Source: Gammaproteobacteria bacterium (GTDB lineage: Bacteria; Pseudomonadota; Gammaproteobacteria; HK1). Taken from it: a stretch of DNA of 6,796 nt. Numbering within the stretch: position 1 is the first letter of the stretch; every line of letters begins with the position of its first letter. The DNA lies in contig JAGRHX010000437.1 in the NCBI GenBank assembly GCA_020444775.1, positions 1-6,796 of the forward strand. The letters run 5' to 3'. The translations under genes and the position numbers were made by a program. This document shows, piece after piece, positions 1-6,485 of the stretch. The notes under the pieces were generated by a model. It was not told the origin of the DNA, made no database searches, and worked only from the letters and a program-made list of their open reading frames with translations.

Positions 1-1145
1 TCCCAGAGGATGTTGAGCTGCAGCTCCGCGAGGCGATTGCCCACGCAGCGGTGCACGCCAAAGCCGAAGGACATATGGTGACGTGCACGCTTGCGGTCGA
101 CGATGAACTCGTTCGGTCGTTCGATGGCCGTCTCATCGCGGTTACCGGAGATATACCACATCACCACCTTGTCACCCGATGCGATGCGCTGGCCCGCCAG
201 CTCATGGTCCGCGACCGCTGTGCGACGCATGTGGACGATGGGTGACTGCCAGCGGATCATCTCCGAGACCGCGCTCGGGATGAGTCCGTGGTCGGCGCGC
301 AGGCGTGCATACTGCCGCGGATGCGAAGCGAGCGCCCACAGGCCACCGCTCATCGAGTTGCGGGTCGTGTCGTTGCCGCCGACGATCAGCAAGGTGAGAT
401 TGCCCAGGTACTCCATGGGCTCGTCGACCAGATTCTTGGTGGCCTCGGCATGCGCGAGCATCGAGATCAGGTCGAAACGTGGCGGTGCCTTCTTGCGTTC
501 GTGCCACAGCCGGGTGAACACCTCGAGCGCCTCGCCCAGTATCTCCAGACGCTTCTCCTCCGAGTCGACCACCCCGCCGGCGTTCACGTCCTGGGTCGCG
601 CAGTCGGACCAGAAGGTCAGCTTGTGACGCTCCTCGAGCGGGAAATCGAACAAGGTCGCGAGCATCAAGGTCGTGAGCTCGATCGACACCCGCTGCACCC
701 AGTCGAAGGTCTCGCCACGCGGCAGGTTGTCGATGACGTGGATGGTGCGCTCGCGAATGAGCGCCTCCATGTTCTTCAGATTGCCCGGCCCGACGATCGG
801 GCTGACGGCCTTGCGCTGCTCGTCGTGCTCGGGCGGATCCATGGAGATGAAGCTGCGCCGGCGATACTGCATCGGTCGGTCGGTAATCGTGATACCGCCC
901 AGCCTTGCCTCCGATGAGAAGACCTCCGGATGCGTCTCGACCTCCATGATGTCCTTGAACCGGGTCACCGACCAGAAGGACCCGTACAGGCCGTCCTTGC
1001 GATAGTGCACCGGTGCCTCGCGCCGCAGGCGCTCGAAGTACGGATGATAGGTATCGAGCTGATACAATCGTGGATCGCTGACGTCGATGGCCTCCAGCGG
1101 CATCGCATAGGGGTCATCTGTCGAACGGCTTACCACCGCGCTCAT
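1..1145 (-). CDS. CYP153-type cytochrome P450 (partial, C-terminus beyond left edge)
   Basis: This is a soluble class I cytochrome P450 monooxygenase that takes electrons from a [2Fe-2S] ferredoxin. 381 residues are present and the frame is still open at base 1; CYP153 proteins usually exceed 410 residues, so a few dozen C-terminal residues are missing. The I-helix oxygen-activation motif GGNDTTRN has Thr260/Thr261, the K-helix ExxR is E295-x-x-R298, and the heme loop SFGFGVHRCVG has the axial ligand Cys367. The I-helix context (LLIVGGNDTTRNSMSGG), the segment HMRRTA and the stretch GDKVVMWYISGNRDE (residues 324-338) match my recollection of the CYP153 family, known mainly for terminal hydroxylation of medium-chain alkanes and related aliphatics. 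There is no N-terminal membrane anchor. The ATG at 1145 is preceded by AGGAG with 7-base spacing. The ferredoxin gene lies just upstream and is the likely redox partner. Family assignment is confident; the substrate is inferred. Confidence 0.93.
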   Translation of the reverse strand, partial: MSAVVSRSTDDPYAMPLEAIDVSDPRLYQLDTYHPYFERLRREAPVHYRKDGLYGSFWSVTRFKDIMEVETHPEVFSSEARLGGITITDRPMQYRRRSFISMDPPEHDEQRKAVSPIVGPGNLKNMEALIRERTIHVIDNLPRGETFDWVQRVSIELTTLMLATLFDFPLEERHKLTFWSDCATQDVNAGGVVDSEEKRLEILGEALEVFTRLWHERKKAPPRFDLISMLAHAEATKNLVDEPMEYLGNLTLLIVGGNDTTRNSMSGGLWALASHPRQYARLRADHGLIPSAVSEMIRWQSPIVHMRRTAVADHELAGQRIASGDKVVMWYISGNRDETAIERPNEFIVDRKRARHHMSFGFGVHRCVGNRLAELQLNILW

Positions 1146-1152
1146 GGCTGTG

Positions 1153-1157
1153 CTCCT
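1153..1157 (-). promoter_or_regulatory. Ribosome binding site of the P450 gene
   Basis: The minus strand reads AGGAG, followed by 7 bases and the ATG at 1145. This supports that start over the in-frame Met about 14 codons further in. Confidence 0.7.
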
Positions 1158-1165
1158 GTGCTGTG

Positions 1166-1204
1166 GTTCTCTCGTTCGCCCGTTCTCTCGTTGTCTCGTT
1201 CTCT
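1166..1204. repeat. Short degenerate tandem repeat in the ferredoxin-P450 gap
   Basis: The plus strand has GTTCTCTCGTT at 1166-1176 and an identical copy at 1182-1192, followed by a related GTCTCGTTCTC at 1193-1203. The shared core is TCTCGTT. On the transcribed minus strand this becomes a purine-rich leader (AACGAGA units) just ahead of the P450 ribosome binding site. The copies are seen directly; no function can be assigned. It could be replication slippage or an element affecting mRNA stability or translation. Confidence 0.6.
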
Positions 1205-1230
1205 GGGGCGCCAGGCGTGCCGGGCCGAAC

Positions 1231-1557
1231 TCAATGCTGACCTTCGGGCATGCGCACGATCAGTCCGTCCAGACCTTGGGTCACCTGGATCTGACAGGAT
1301 AGCCGCGAGTTCGGCTGCGCTTCGGCGGCAAAGCTCAACATGCTCTGCTCCGTCGACCCGGCCTCGGCCGCGCCGACCCGCTCCAGCCAGGCCTCATCGA
1401 CATAGACATGACAGGTGGCGCACGCGCACTCGCCACCACAGTCGGCGTCTATCCCGGGCACGTTGTTGTCGAACGCGCCTTGCATGACCGACCGGCCGAC
1501 CGGAACCTCGATGACGTGCGCGGTTCCATCATGTTCGATATAGGTGATCTTCGCCAT
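1231..1557 (-). CDS. Putidaredoxin/adrenodoxin-type [2Fe-2S] ferredoxin
   Basis: This small cytoplasmic electron carrier of 108 residues very probably delivers electrons from an NAD(P)H ferredoxin reductase to the P450 encoded next. Cluster ligands fit the adrenodoxin/putidaredoxin pattern: Cys40, Cys46 and Cys49 in [15 protein letters not shown], and Cys88 in RLSCQI. An extra Cys44 sits inside the loop, between the usual ligands. The C-terminal [13 protein letters not shown] is typical of this family, whose tail contributes to partner binding. The chosen start [11 protein letters not shown] aligns with the family N-terminus. A GTG at 1596, overlapping the stop codon of the dioxygenase gene, would add 13 residues (rich in Gly, Ser and Thr) that are not typical. 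The Shine-Dalgarno site is weak for either start, with GGGGAG lying about 13 bases upstream of the ATG. The gene starts 38 bases after the dioxygenase stop and ends 85 bases before the P450 start. No reductase gene is in the window. Confidence 0.93.
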   Translation of the reverse strand: MAKITYIEHDGTAHVIEVPVGRSVMQGAFDNNVPGIDADCGGECACATCHVYVDEAWLERVGAAEAGSTEQSMLSFAAEAQPNSRLSCQIQVTQGLDGLIVRMPEGQH

Positions 1558-1595
1558 TCCCGTTCCCACGCTCCCCGAGGCGGTGCCCTGAGCCA

Positions 1596-2498
1596 CTACG
1601 CCGCGCCAGCCGCCAGCACCGCGCCCTCACCGGCGATGGTGGTGCGATGCATGACCCGGCGCTCACCGCGGTCATACGGTGCGACCAGATGCATCGTGCA
1701 GCGATTGTCCCAGAGCACCAGGTCGTGCGCCTGCCAGCGATGCCGATACACGAATCGATCCTGCGACGCGAAGCGCGTCAGCTCATCGATGAGGGCGGCC
1801 GCCTCATCGTCCGCCATGCCCTCGATCGCATCGTTGTAGATCGGACTGATATAGAGCGACTCGCGACCGGTCACCGGGTGTCGCCGGACCATCGGCTGCC
1901 ACACCGGCGGCATGGCGGCCCGCTCGTCCGGGGTCAGCGGACGCAGCGCCGCGTGACGATGCAGCAGCTCGAAATCGTGTCGCGCACGTCGGTCCTGGAT
2001 GGATTCGCGCAAATTCTCGGGCAGCGCCTGGTACACCGCGTACATATCGATGAAGCAGGTTTCGCCGCCGGTCCGGGTCACCTCGATGCCGTGTAGCAAC
2101 GAGCCCATCGAGGGGTTCTCGCGAAAGCTGCTGTCCGTGTGCCAGCGACGCGCCTGGTCGATCTGCCGCATCACCGGGTTCGCCGTGGTCATCAGCTCAC
2201 CGTTCTCGTCGACATTGGACACCCGGAATATCTCGGGCATACGGTCGGAACGGATGATGTCTTGATGGTGGACCTCGAGCGTGCCGAAATTCCGACTGAA
2301 GACCACGTGCTCTTCATCGCTGACCGGTTGCCCGGGGAAGACCAGCACCAGATGCGCCATCCACGCCGCGTGGATGTCCTCGAACTGAGCGCGGCTCACG
2401 GGCCTGCGCATGTCGAAGCCGGTGATACGCGCGCCGAGCGGCGCATCCAGCTTGGAGACGATGATGCCTGATGCGGTCGATTGATCCATGTGCGTCAT
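1596..2498 (-). CDS. TauD/TfdA-family Fe(II)/2-oxoglutarate-dependent dioxygenase
   Basis: This 300-residue non-heme iron oxygenase couples oxidative decarboxylation of 2-oxoglutarate to hydroxylation of a substrate, often cleaving C-S or C-O bonds in this family (taurine, aryloxyalkanoates). The 2-His-1-carboxylate triad is visible: His120 and Asp122 in WHTDSSF, and His270 in NRCTMHLV. Arg281 lies 11 residues after the distal His, the spacing of the 2-oxoglutarate-binding Arg in TauD. Thr147 (GGETCF) sits 27 residues after the first His, as does TauD Thr126. Length is normal and the fold appears complete (N-terminal GARITGFDM region through the final RTTIAGE strand). The start at 2498 is preceded by a weak GGACGGG; Met4 at 2489 is an alternative. 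The gene lies 55 bases after the cupin gene and 38 before the ferredoxin. The local motifs resemble the TfdA side of the family, but the substrate cannot be told. Confidence 0.92.
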   Translation of the reverse strand: MTHMDQSTASGIIVSKLDAPLGARITGFDMRRPVSRAQFEDIHAAWMAHLVLVFPGQPVSDEEHVVFSRNFGTLEVHHQDIIRSDRMPEIFRVSNVDENGELMTTANPVMRQIDQARRWHTDSSFRENPSMGSLLHGIEVTRTGGETCFIDMYAVYQALPENLRESIQDRRARHDFELLHRHAALRPLTPDERAAMPPVWQPMVRRHPVTGRESLYISPIYNDAIEGMADDEAAALIDELTRFASQDRFVYRHRWQAHDLVLWDNRCTMHLVAPYDRGERRVMHRTTIAGEGAVLAAGAA

Positions 2499-2553
2499 CC
2501 CGTCCGTTGGCGCATGCCCGTGAGGGACAGCCCCGGTTGCCGCCCGACCAACG

Positions 2554-3504
2554 CTACTCGTCGACGAACTCGAACCCCATGGCGCGGGCGTGATAGTAGA
2601 TCCCGCCGTCCTGGATGATCAGGAACAGGGCCTGCTCGTCGCCCTCGTTGTGGTGGGAGTGCACCGAGACCGCCGGCGTGATGGTGGTCGCGAACGGCGA
2701 CCAGTCCTTGCGGCGCCCGTCGATCATCGAGAAGCAGCCCTCGCCCTTGATGACCAGCGAGACCGCCACCGAGTTGTGCCGATGCGGGCGCTGCACGACC
2801 CCCGGCATCAACGAGTTCATGGCGACCGTCAGCGTCGGCAGGGCGTTACGCGTCGCCTCCTGCTCCTCGGCCGAGAGGATCAAGGCCGAGCCGGCGATCG
2901 CTTCGTCGCGGCCGACATCGTAGATGAGCGCGATCTGGCGCTCGACCTCTTCGGCCTTGTAGTGCACCAGCCGGGTCGGCGCGTCGCCGGGTGCCGGCGG
3001 TCGCAGGTGGTCGAAGGCCAGCTGAGGCTCGTTGCTGACCAGCCAGAGCACCGCATCCGTTTCACCGGCCTGGTAATGGTGCGCCACACCGCCCGGCAGC
3101 AGCAGGATGTCGCCGGCACTCCACTTCACCACCTCGTCCGCGCACTGAAGGCTTCCACTGCCGGCGATGACGTAGGCAATCACACCCGTGGCGGCGAGCT
3201 CGGTGCGGAGGGTCTCGCCCTTGCGGATCCGCGCATAGCGCGCCAGCACCAGCGGCGAGGTGGCGGGAAAGTCACACAGGAGCTGTGCGGAGATGTCGCA
3301 GGCTATGAGCCCGGTGCCCGTGGCCGGGTCGAGCGCGCGAGCTGGTTCTTCGGTGAAGGCCATGTCCGGCACTGGCGGCAGCTTCACGTCGAAGGCATTG
3401 CCGGTGTTGAAGAAGCGGGCCCGCGCCTCCGCGGGGGTGGCAGGCGATTGGGGGCACTGCGCGGGCAGATCGGCTATCGACTTGGGACGGACATTGTCGA
3501 GCAT
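2554..3504 (-). CDS. Bicupin, gentisate 1,2-dioxygenase-like
   Basis: This is a 316-residue protein with two cupin (double-stranded beta-helix) domains, at about residues 85-155 and 230-300. The arrangement resembles gentisate/1-hydroxy-2-naphthoate dioxygenases, which cleave aromatic rings with Fe(II). The C-terminal cupin has His241-x-His243 (PHRHNS) and His282 exactly 39 residues later (VHSHHN, with His284 and His285 close by); to my knowledge this matches the His-x-His...His iron site of gentisate dioxygenases. The N-terminal cupin (GVIAYVIAGSGSLQ, LLLPGGVAHHYQ) lacks the first His-x-His pair and is probably metal-free. In canonical gentisate dioxygenases the metal is usually in the N-terminal cupin, so the order here is unusual. 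The start Met at 3504 has GGAG with 6-base spacing; an in-frame start at 3654 would add 50 residues of arginine-rich, unstructured-looking sequence and is rejected. Ring-cleavage activity is inferred only; another metal-dependent oxygenase, isomerase or lyase role is possible. Confidence 0.85.
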   Translation of the reverse strand: MLDNVRPKSIADLPAQCPQSPATPAEARARFFNTGNAFDVKLPPVPDMAFTEEPARALDPATGTGLIACDISAQLLCDFPATSPLVLARYARIRKGETLRTELAATGVIAYVIAGSGSLQCADEVVKWSAGDILLLPGGVAHHYQAGETDAVLWLVSNEPQLAFDHLRPPAPGDAPTRLVHYKAEEVERQIALIYDVGRDEAIAGSALILSAEEQEATRNALPTLTVAMNSLMPGVVQRPHRHNSVAVSLVIKGEGCFSMIDGRRKDWSPFATTITPAVSVHSHHNEGDEQALFLIIQDGGIYYHARAMGFEFVDE

Positions 3505-3510
3505 CGCATT

Positions 3511-3514
3511 CTCC
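3511..3514 (-). promoter_or_regulatory. Ribosome binding site deciding the cupin start
   Basis: The minus strand reads GGAG, then 6 bases, then the ATG at 3504. This argues for the 316-residue product rather than the longer in-frame reading from 3654. Confidence 0.75.
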
Positions 3515-3626
3515 GGAAATCTGCGGAAAGAGCGCCCGGCATCCTCACCTGGCTGGCGTGGCCGCGTGTAGATGTGGTGCTGCCGCGATCGAAGCAGGGC
3601 ACCGCTGGTCACCCGGGGCGCTGGCC

Positions 3627-3632
3627 ATTGTA
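3627..3632 (-). promoter_or_regulatory. Possible -10 element upstream of the cupin gene
   Basis: The minus strand reads TACAAT, five of six matches to the sigma-70 -10 consensus, preceded by an A/T-rich AAAATCGC. No convincing -35 hexamer lies 16-18 bases upstream (the sequence there is G-rich). If used, it would start a transcript for cupin, dioxygenase, ferredoxin and P450 from the 186-base gap, the largest in the cluster. This is a weak prediction. Confidence 0.25.
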
Positions 3633-3647
3633 GCGATTTTGCCAGCA

Positions 3648-3667
3648 CCCGCACGGCATCGTGCCGG
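3648..3667. other. Imperfect hairpin between a KPR-like gene and the cupin gene
   Basis: GCACG/CGTGC pair around a four-base loop, flanked by CCC/GGG with one bulged base. It lies 24-43 bases after the stop codon of the upstream reductase gene. No T-run follows on the minus strand (next bases TGCTGGCAAAATCG), so it is not an intrinsic terminator of the usual form. It could be an mRNA 3' stabilising or attenuating structure. Confidence 0.3.
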
Positions 3668-3690
3668 GCGACTCGTTGTGTGCCTTCGCC

Positions 3691-4608
3691 CTACCGCGCC
3701 GCCTCATGAACCTGAAGCCGGGTCAGAGCCGTGTTCAGATACGGTGTGTCGATACCATGTCGCGCGGCGCGCCGGATCATGTCACCGATGATGTGGTCGG
3801 CTTCTGTTGGTCCGCCGGCCTGCATGTCGCGCAGCATCGAGGCGGTGAGCGCGAGATTCCGGTCGAACAGCATGCCGCGATAGTCCTGGGCCGGTGATGC
3901 GCTGGGCGGGAAGCCTTCCGCGGCCGCTGTCCGGCAGCACTCGTCGAACATGCCGGCGATCAGCTCCTCGCCATGATCGGTTGCCAGGATCTGACTGATG
4001 GCGCCGCAGGTCAGGCAGGTCACGCCCGCGAGTGTGGTCAGGAATGTCCATTTCTCCCACATGCCGATGGCGATATCACGGCTGATGACCGCCTGGATTT
4101 CGGCTCGGCTCAGCTCCGCGATCACCTGCTTCAATAGCGGCTCGGTGGCGGATTGTCCGTTTCTCAGCCCGGCGGTGATGATCTGATTGGGATGCATCTG
4201 CTTGACGATGCCGTCCGCTGTGAGCGTCGCCGCGATACCGGCTGTCGCGCCCCAGACGGTCGCCTGGGGAAAGCGCTGCTCCAAGGCCTCGAGGTGCGCG
4301 TAGCCGTTCAGCAGCGGCAGGATCACCGTCCCCGCATGTACGAAGGGCGCGATGGCTTGCATCGCGCCCTGCAGGCCATAGGCCTTGCAGGCGAGCGCGA
4401 CCACATCGAACGATTCGGACGGCGCGCCGGCGGTCAGCGTTCGGATGGGGATACGTGCGTCACCGCGTGGGCTTTCGATCCTGAGCCCGTCGCGCAGCTG
4501 CGCCGCGCGGCCTTCACGGACCAGGAAGCTGATGTCCGATCCGGCTTCGACCATCCGGCCGCCGAAGTATCCGCCCACGGCACCCGCGCCGAGCATCATC
4601 ATGCGCAT
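3691..4608 (-). CDS. Ketopantoate reductase (ApbA/PanE) family oxidoreductase, copy 1
   Basis: This is a 305-residue NAD(P)H-dependent dehydrogenase of the 2-dehydropantoate 2-reductase family. An N-terminal Rossmann domain carries the dinucleotide-binding glycine motif LGAGAVGGYFGG (residues 6-17). Asn101 in LPLLNGY corresponds to the conserved active-site Asn of the family, and Lys186 in WEKWTFL to the catalytic Lys at the start of the helical C-terminal domain. The later signature SMLRDMQAGGPTEADHIIGD (about 257-276) supplies the conserved acidic residue Glu269. The start Met at 4608 has GGAGGG with 7-base spacing; an in-frame upstream start at 4683 would add 25 residues (MRRRRCGCHD...) ahead of the Rossmann fold and is unlikely. 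It lies 99 bases after the other family member. No panB, panC or panD is present, and two diverged copies sit in an oxidative cluster. A role reducing a 2-oxo or similar carbonyl intermediate, or oxidising the alcohol, is therefore more likely than pantothenate synthesis. Confidence 0.9.
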   Translation of the reverse strand: MRMMMLGAGAVGGYFGGRMVEAGSDISFLVREGRAAQLRDGLRIESPRGDARIPIRTLTAGAPSESFDVVALACKAYGLQGAMQAIAPFVHAGTVILPLLNGYAHLEALEQRFPQATVWGATAGIAATLTADGIVKQMHPNQIITAGLRNGQSATEPLLKQVIAELSRAEIQAVISRDIAIGMWEKWTFLTTLAGVTCLTCGAISQILATDHGEELIAGMFDECCRTAAAEGFPPSASPAQDYRGMLFDRNLALTASMLRDMQAGGPTEADHIIGDMIRRAARHGIDTPYLNTALTRLQVHEAAR

Positions 4609-4615
4609 CGAGGTT

Positions 4616-4621
4616 CCCTCC
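4616..4621 (-). promoter_or_regulatory. Ribosome binding site deciding the copy 1 reductase start
   Basis: The minus strand reads GGAGGG, followed by 7 bases and the ATG at 4608. This places the start directly before the Rossmann motif. Confidence 0.75.
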
Positions 4622-4648
4622 ACTCGTTGGTCTTCCGATTCGATGTCA

Positions 4649-4668
4649 TGCGGGTCATGACACCCGCA
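4649..4668. other. 7-bp inverted repeat between the two reductase genes
   Basis: TGCGGGT (4649-4655) and ACCCGCA (4662-4668) form a perfect 7-bp stem around a six-base loop. The centre GTCATGAC (4654-4661) is itself palindromic. No T-run follows on either strand, so a terminator is not supported. It could be an intercistronic mRNA hairpin or a dimeric regulator site. Confidence 0.35.
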
Positions 4669-4691
4669 CCGGCGTCGCCTCACGCGCTGCC

Positions 4692-4703
4692 CGTTCGCGA
4701 ACG
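4692..4703. other. 12-bp perfect palindrome after the copy 2 reductase gene
   Basis: CGTTCGCGAACG reads the same on both strands and lies 4-16 bases past the stop codon of the upstream reductase gene. In GC-rich DNA such a palindrome can occur by chance. It could also be a regulator site or part of an intercistronic hairpin. Confidence 0.3.
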
Positions 4704-4707
4704 CGCT

Positions 4708-5742
4708 TCAGGGCAGCATCTTCACCAACGGGTCCAGATTCTCGGGCACCGGCGTGAAGCCAACGGGCAGCGCCTTCACCACCTCGACGATCTTGTCGTT
4801 GAAGGGTGTGGCGACACCCACCTCACGGCCCTTTTCGGAGACCAGTCCGTTCAAATGCTCGATCTCCGTGCGCCGGCCCTTCATGGTGTCCTGCAGCAGG
4901 GAAGGCCGACCGCCGACCGAGAGCTTGCCGGCCTCGATGATCGCCGCGTCCACCTCGGCAAGGCCGATGCCACGGGCCGCGTCGACCAGCGCCTCCGGGT
5001 CGACGTTCATCACCGGTTCCAGCTTGAAGCCCAGGGCCTTGGCGACGCTCACGGTCTCCGCGCCGAGCTGGATACCGACCCGACGCGGCGCGTCCAGCGT
5101 GCGCACCTCGGTGGTTCCCCAGCCGGTAAGACCGGCGACACCATTGTTCATGCAGTTGATCATCAGCTTCGACCAGCGCTCGCCCCACAGATTGGTGGTG
5201 ACCACCGTCTTCGCGACATGATTGACGATCTCGGCGAGCTCGCGCGCACGTGGGGTGTCCTGACCGTCCAGCTCACCGATCTTGAAGCCATAGGGATTGT
5301 TGTCGGTACGTAGCACCGTGCCAGCCTCGTAGCAGCCCGCGCCGATGGTCACCACCGCACCGAGCGTGCGCTCGCGTCCGACCACCTCGGCCACCGTCTC
5401 GTCGTTGATGCCGTTCTGGAAGTCGACGAAGGTGCCGCCATCGGCCAGATACGGCAGCATCAGCATGCACGCCCAGCGGGTGTCATAGGCTTTCACCGAC
5501 ACGAACACATGGTCGAACGGCGCGTTCACCCCTTGCAGCTCATGAATGTGCAAGGCCTGGGGTCGCGTGCGCAGCTCGTCATCGATGCGCTTGACGATCA
5601 GCCCGTTGCGCTTGATGGCCTCGATGTGCTCGGGCCATTGGTCGATCAAGGTCACATCGAAACCATGGTGGGCGAGCGTACCGCCTACGTTGCCACCGAT
5701 GGCGCCAGCGCCGATCACGGCGATTCGCTTTGCACGGTTCAT
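4708..5742 (-). CDS. Ketopantoate reductase (ApbA/PanE) family oxidoreductase, copy 2
   Basis: This is a 344-residue NAD(P)H-dependent oxidoreductase of the same family as its neighbour but clearly diverged from it. The Rossmann glycine motif IGAGAIGGNVGG spans residues 10-21, with an Asp-containing strand end (LIDQW) that may bear on cofactor preference. Asn110 in FQNGIND matches the conserved active-site Asn. Lys192 in RWSKLMINCMNNG matches the catalytic Lys, and the helical-domain signature SLLQDTMKGRRTEIEHLNG contains Glu293. It is about 40 residues longer than copy 1, partly through a C-terminal tail (PVGFTPVPENLDPLVKMLP). The ATG at 5742 directly precedes the Rossmann strand, with AGGA very close to it and GAGGT about 11 bases upstream, so the ribosome site is not ideal. 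It is the first gene of the cluster and follows about 1 kb without genes. A catabolic carbonyl/alcohol redox step is inferred from context; the true substrate is unknown. Confidence 0.9.
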   Translation of the reverse strand: MNRAKRIAVIGAGAIGGNVGGTLAHHGFDVTLIDQWPEHIEAIKRNGLIVKRIDDELRTRPQALHIHELQGVNAPFDHVFVSVKAYDTRWACMLMLPYLADGGTFVDFQNGINDETVAEVVGRERTLGAVVTIGAGCYEAGTVLRTDNNPYGFKIGELDGQDTPRARELAEIVNHVAKTVVTTNLWGERWSKLMINCMNNGVAGLTGWGTTEVRTLDAPRRVGIQLGAETVSVAKALGFKLEPVMNVDPEALVDAARGIGLAEVDAAIIEAGKLSVGGRPSLLQDTMKGRRTEIEHLNGLVSEKGREVGVATPFNDKIVEVVKALPVGFTPVPENLDPLVKMLP

Positions 5743-5963
5743 GTCCTGCCACTACCTCTACGTCAGGGATTGGGATCGTCCGCGCTTGGAGGCGCTTCTG
5801 CACAAACGCCAGGCAGGCAGCAGTTCCTGTGAGCCGCGGCTGTCTGGCCTGTGAATCAAGCACGCGCGCCTGGTGCATCCAGCCTGGTCGATGTGCGCCG
5901 CGCCGGGCACCGGGCGCCCCATCCAGGAGGGTATCAAGCAGGTTCTGTCAGGGCGCGACGGCG

Positions 5964-5983
5964 GGCGGCGGTAAAGCGCCGCC
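5964..5983. other. GC-rich hairpin upstream of the cluster
   Basis: GGCGGCG (5964-5970) and CGCCGCC (5977-5983) form a perfect 7-bp stem around the loop GTAAAG. It lies about 220 bases upstream of the first gene of the cluster. No T-run follows on either strand, so it is not a standard terminator. If the cluster's promoter lies further right, this hairpin would be in the leader RNA. Confidence 0.35.
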
Positions 5984-6444
5984 AGTCCCCGGGTCGGGTT
6001 ACTCGCGCGGCTACGGGAGAGGCGTGTCACGCCGAGTGTCGCGCTCAGTGTGTTCCGAACGACCGGCAGCGACAAGTCATTGCCGGAACATCATCTTGGC
6101 ATGGTCGCTCGTACGGAGTGCACTGAACTGTGCAGTTTCATACGAACAAATCAGTCGAGGCAAGACAAACTCGAACTGCGAGGTGCTACGCCGGTCGATG
6201 CGGGTTGGCGTCGCGTTGCTGTCTTGGTCAACCGTCGACGGCCCCTCTCTCGCCTCGCAGGATCGAGAGCTCGGTCCCGGGGATGGTGGATCGCTGTGCA
6301 AGAAGGACTCGACTACTGCGAGCGGAAGGGTTGAAGCTCGGGTCGCCGTGGTCGCGCGTGACGTGGGCATGCCATTGTGGCCACGGTCACTCCATGACTC
6401 GGAGACCGAGAGAGTCGGGAGGTTGAGAGCGCCGGCGCGCCCGG

Positions 6445-6485
6445 CGTGGGTGCACCAATGCTCCGAGGCGATTGGTGCACCCACG
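6445..6485. repeat. Perfect 15-bp inverted repeat with nested GGTGCACC palindromes
   Basis: CGTGGGTGCACCAAT (6445-6459) and ATTGGTGCACCCACG (6471-6485) are exact reverse complements around an 11-base spacer, GCTCCGAGGCG. Each arm contains the self-palindrome GGTGCACC (6449-6456 and 6474-6481), with centres 25 bases apart. The element can therefore form one long hairpin or present two dimer-binding sites. No T-run follows on either strand, which argues against an intrinsic terminator. It could be an operator, a recombination or mobile-element end, or a structured RNA. The repeat itself is certain; its role is unknown. Confidence 0.85.

Noticed and set aside
1558..1596. GTG start giving a 13-residue longer ferredoxin, overlapping the dioxygenase stop
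   Set aside because: The extra residues do not fit the family N-terminus, and [11 protein letters not shown] at 1557 is the normal beginning for this ferredoxin type.
2590..3633. 347-codon open frame on the plus strand
   Set aside because: Antisense of the bicupin gene; the minus-strand product has clear cupin motifs and a good ribosome site.
3505..3654. 50-residue N-terminal extension of the cupin protein
   Set aside because: The in-frame upstream ATG has no clear ribosome site and the extension is arginine-rich and featureless, while GGAG sits 6 bases before the ATG at 3504.
4153..5313. 386-codon open frame on the plus strand
   Set aside because: It lies antisense to both ketopantoate-reductase-family genes and its product is His/Arg/Asp-rich with no motif, as expected for the opposite strand of GC-rich coding DNA.
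6451..6479. Classical NtrC binding site with a sigma-54 promoter
   Set aside because: The half-sites look similar, but the spacing is about 12 bases too long, and no convincing GG-N10-GC promoter element was found nearby on either strand.
6445..6485. Intrinsic terminator
   Set aside because: The stem is strong, but no T-run follows on either strand.
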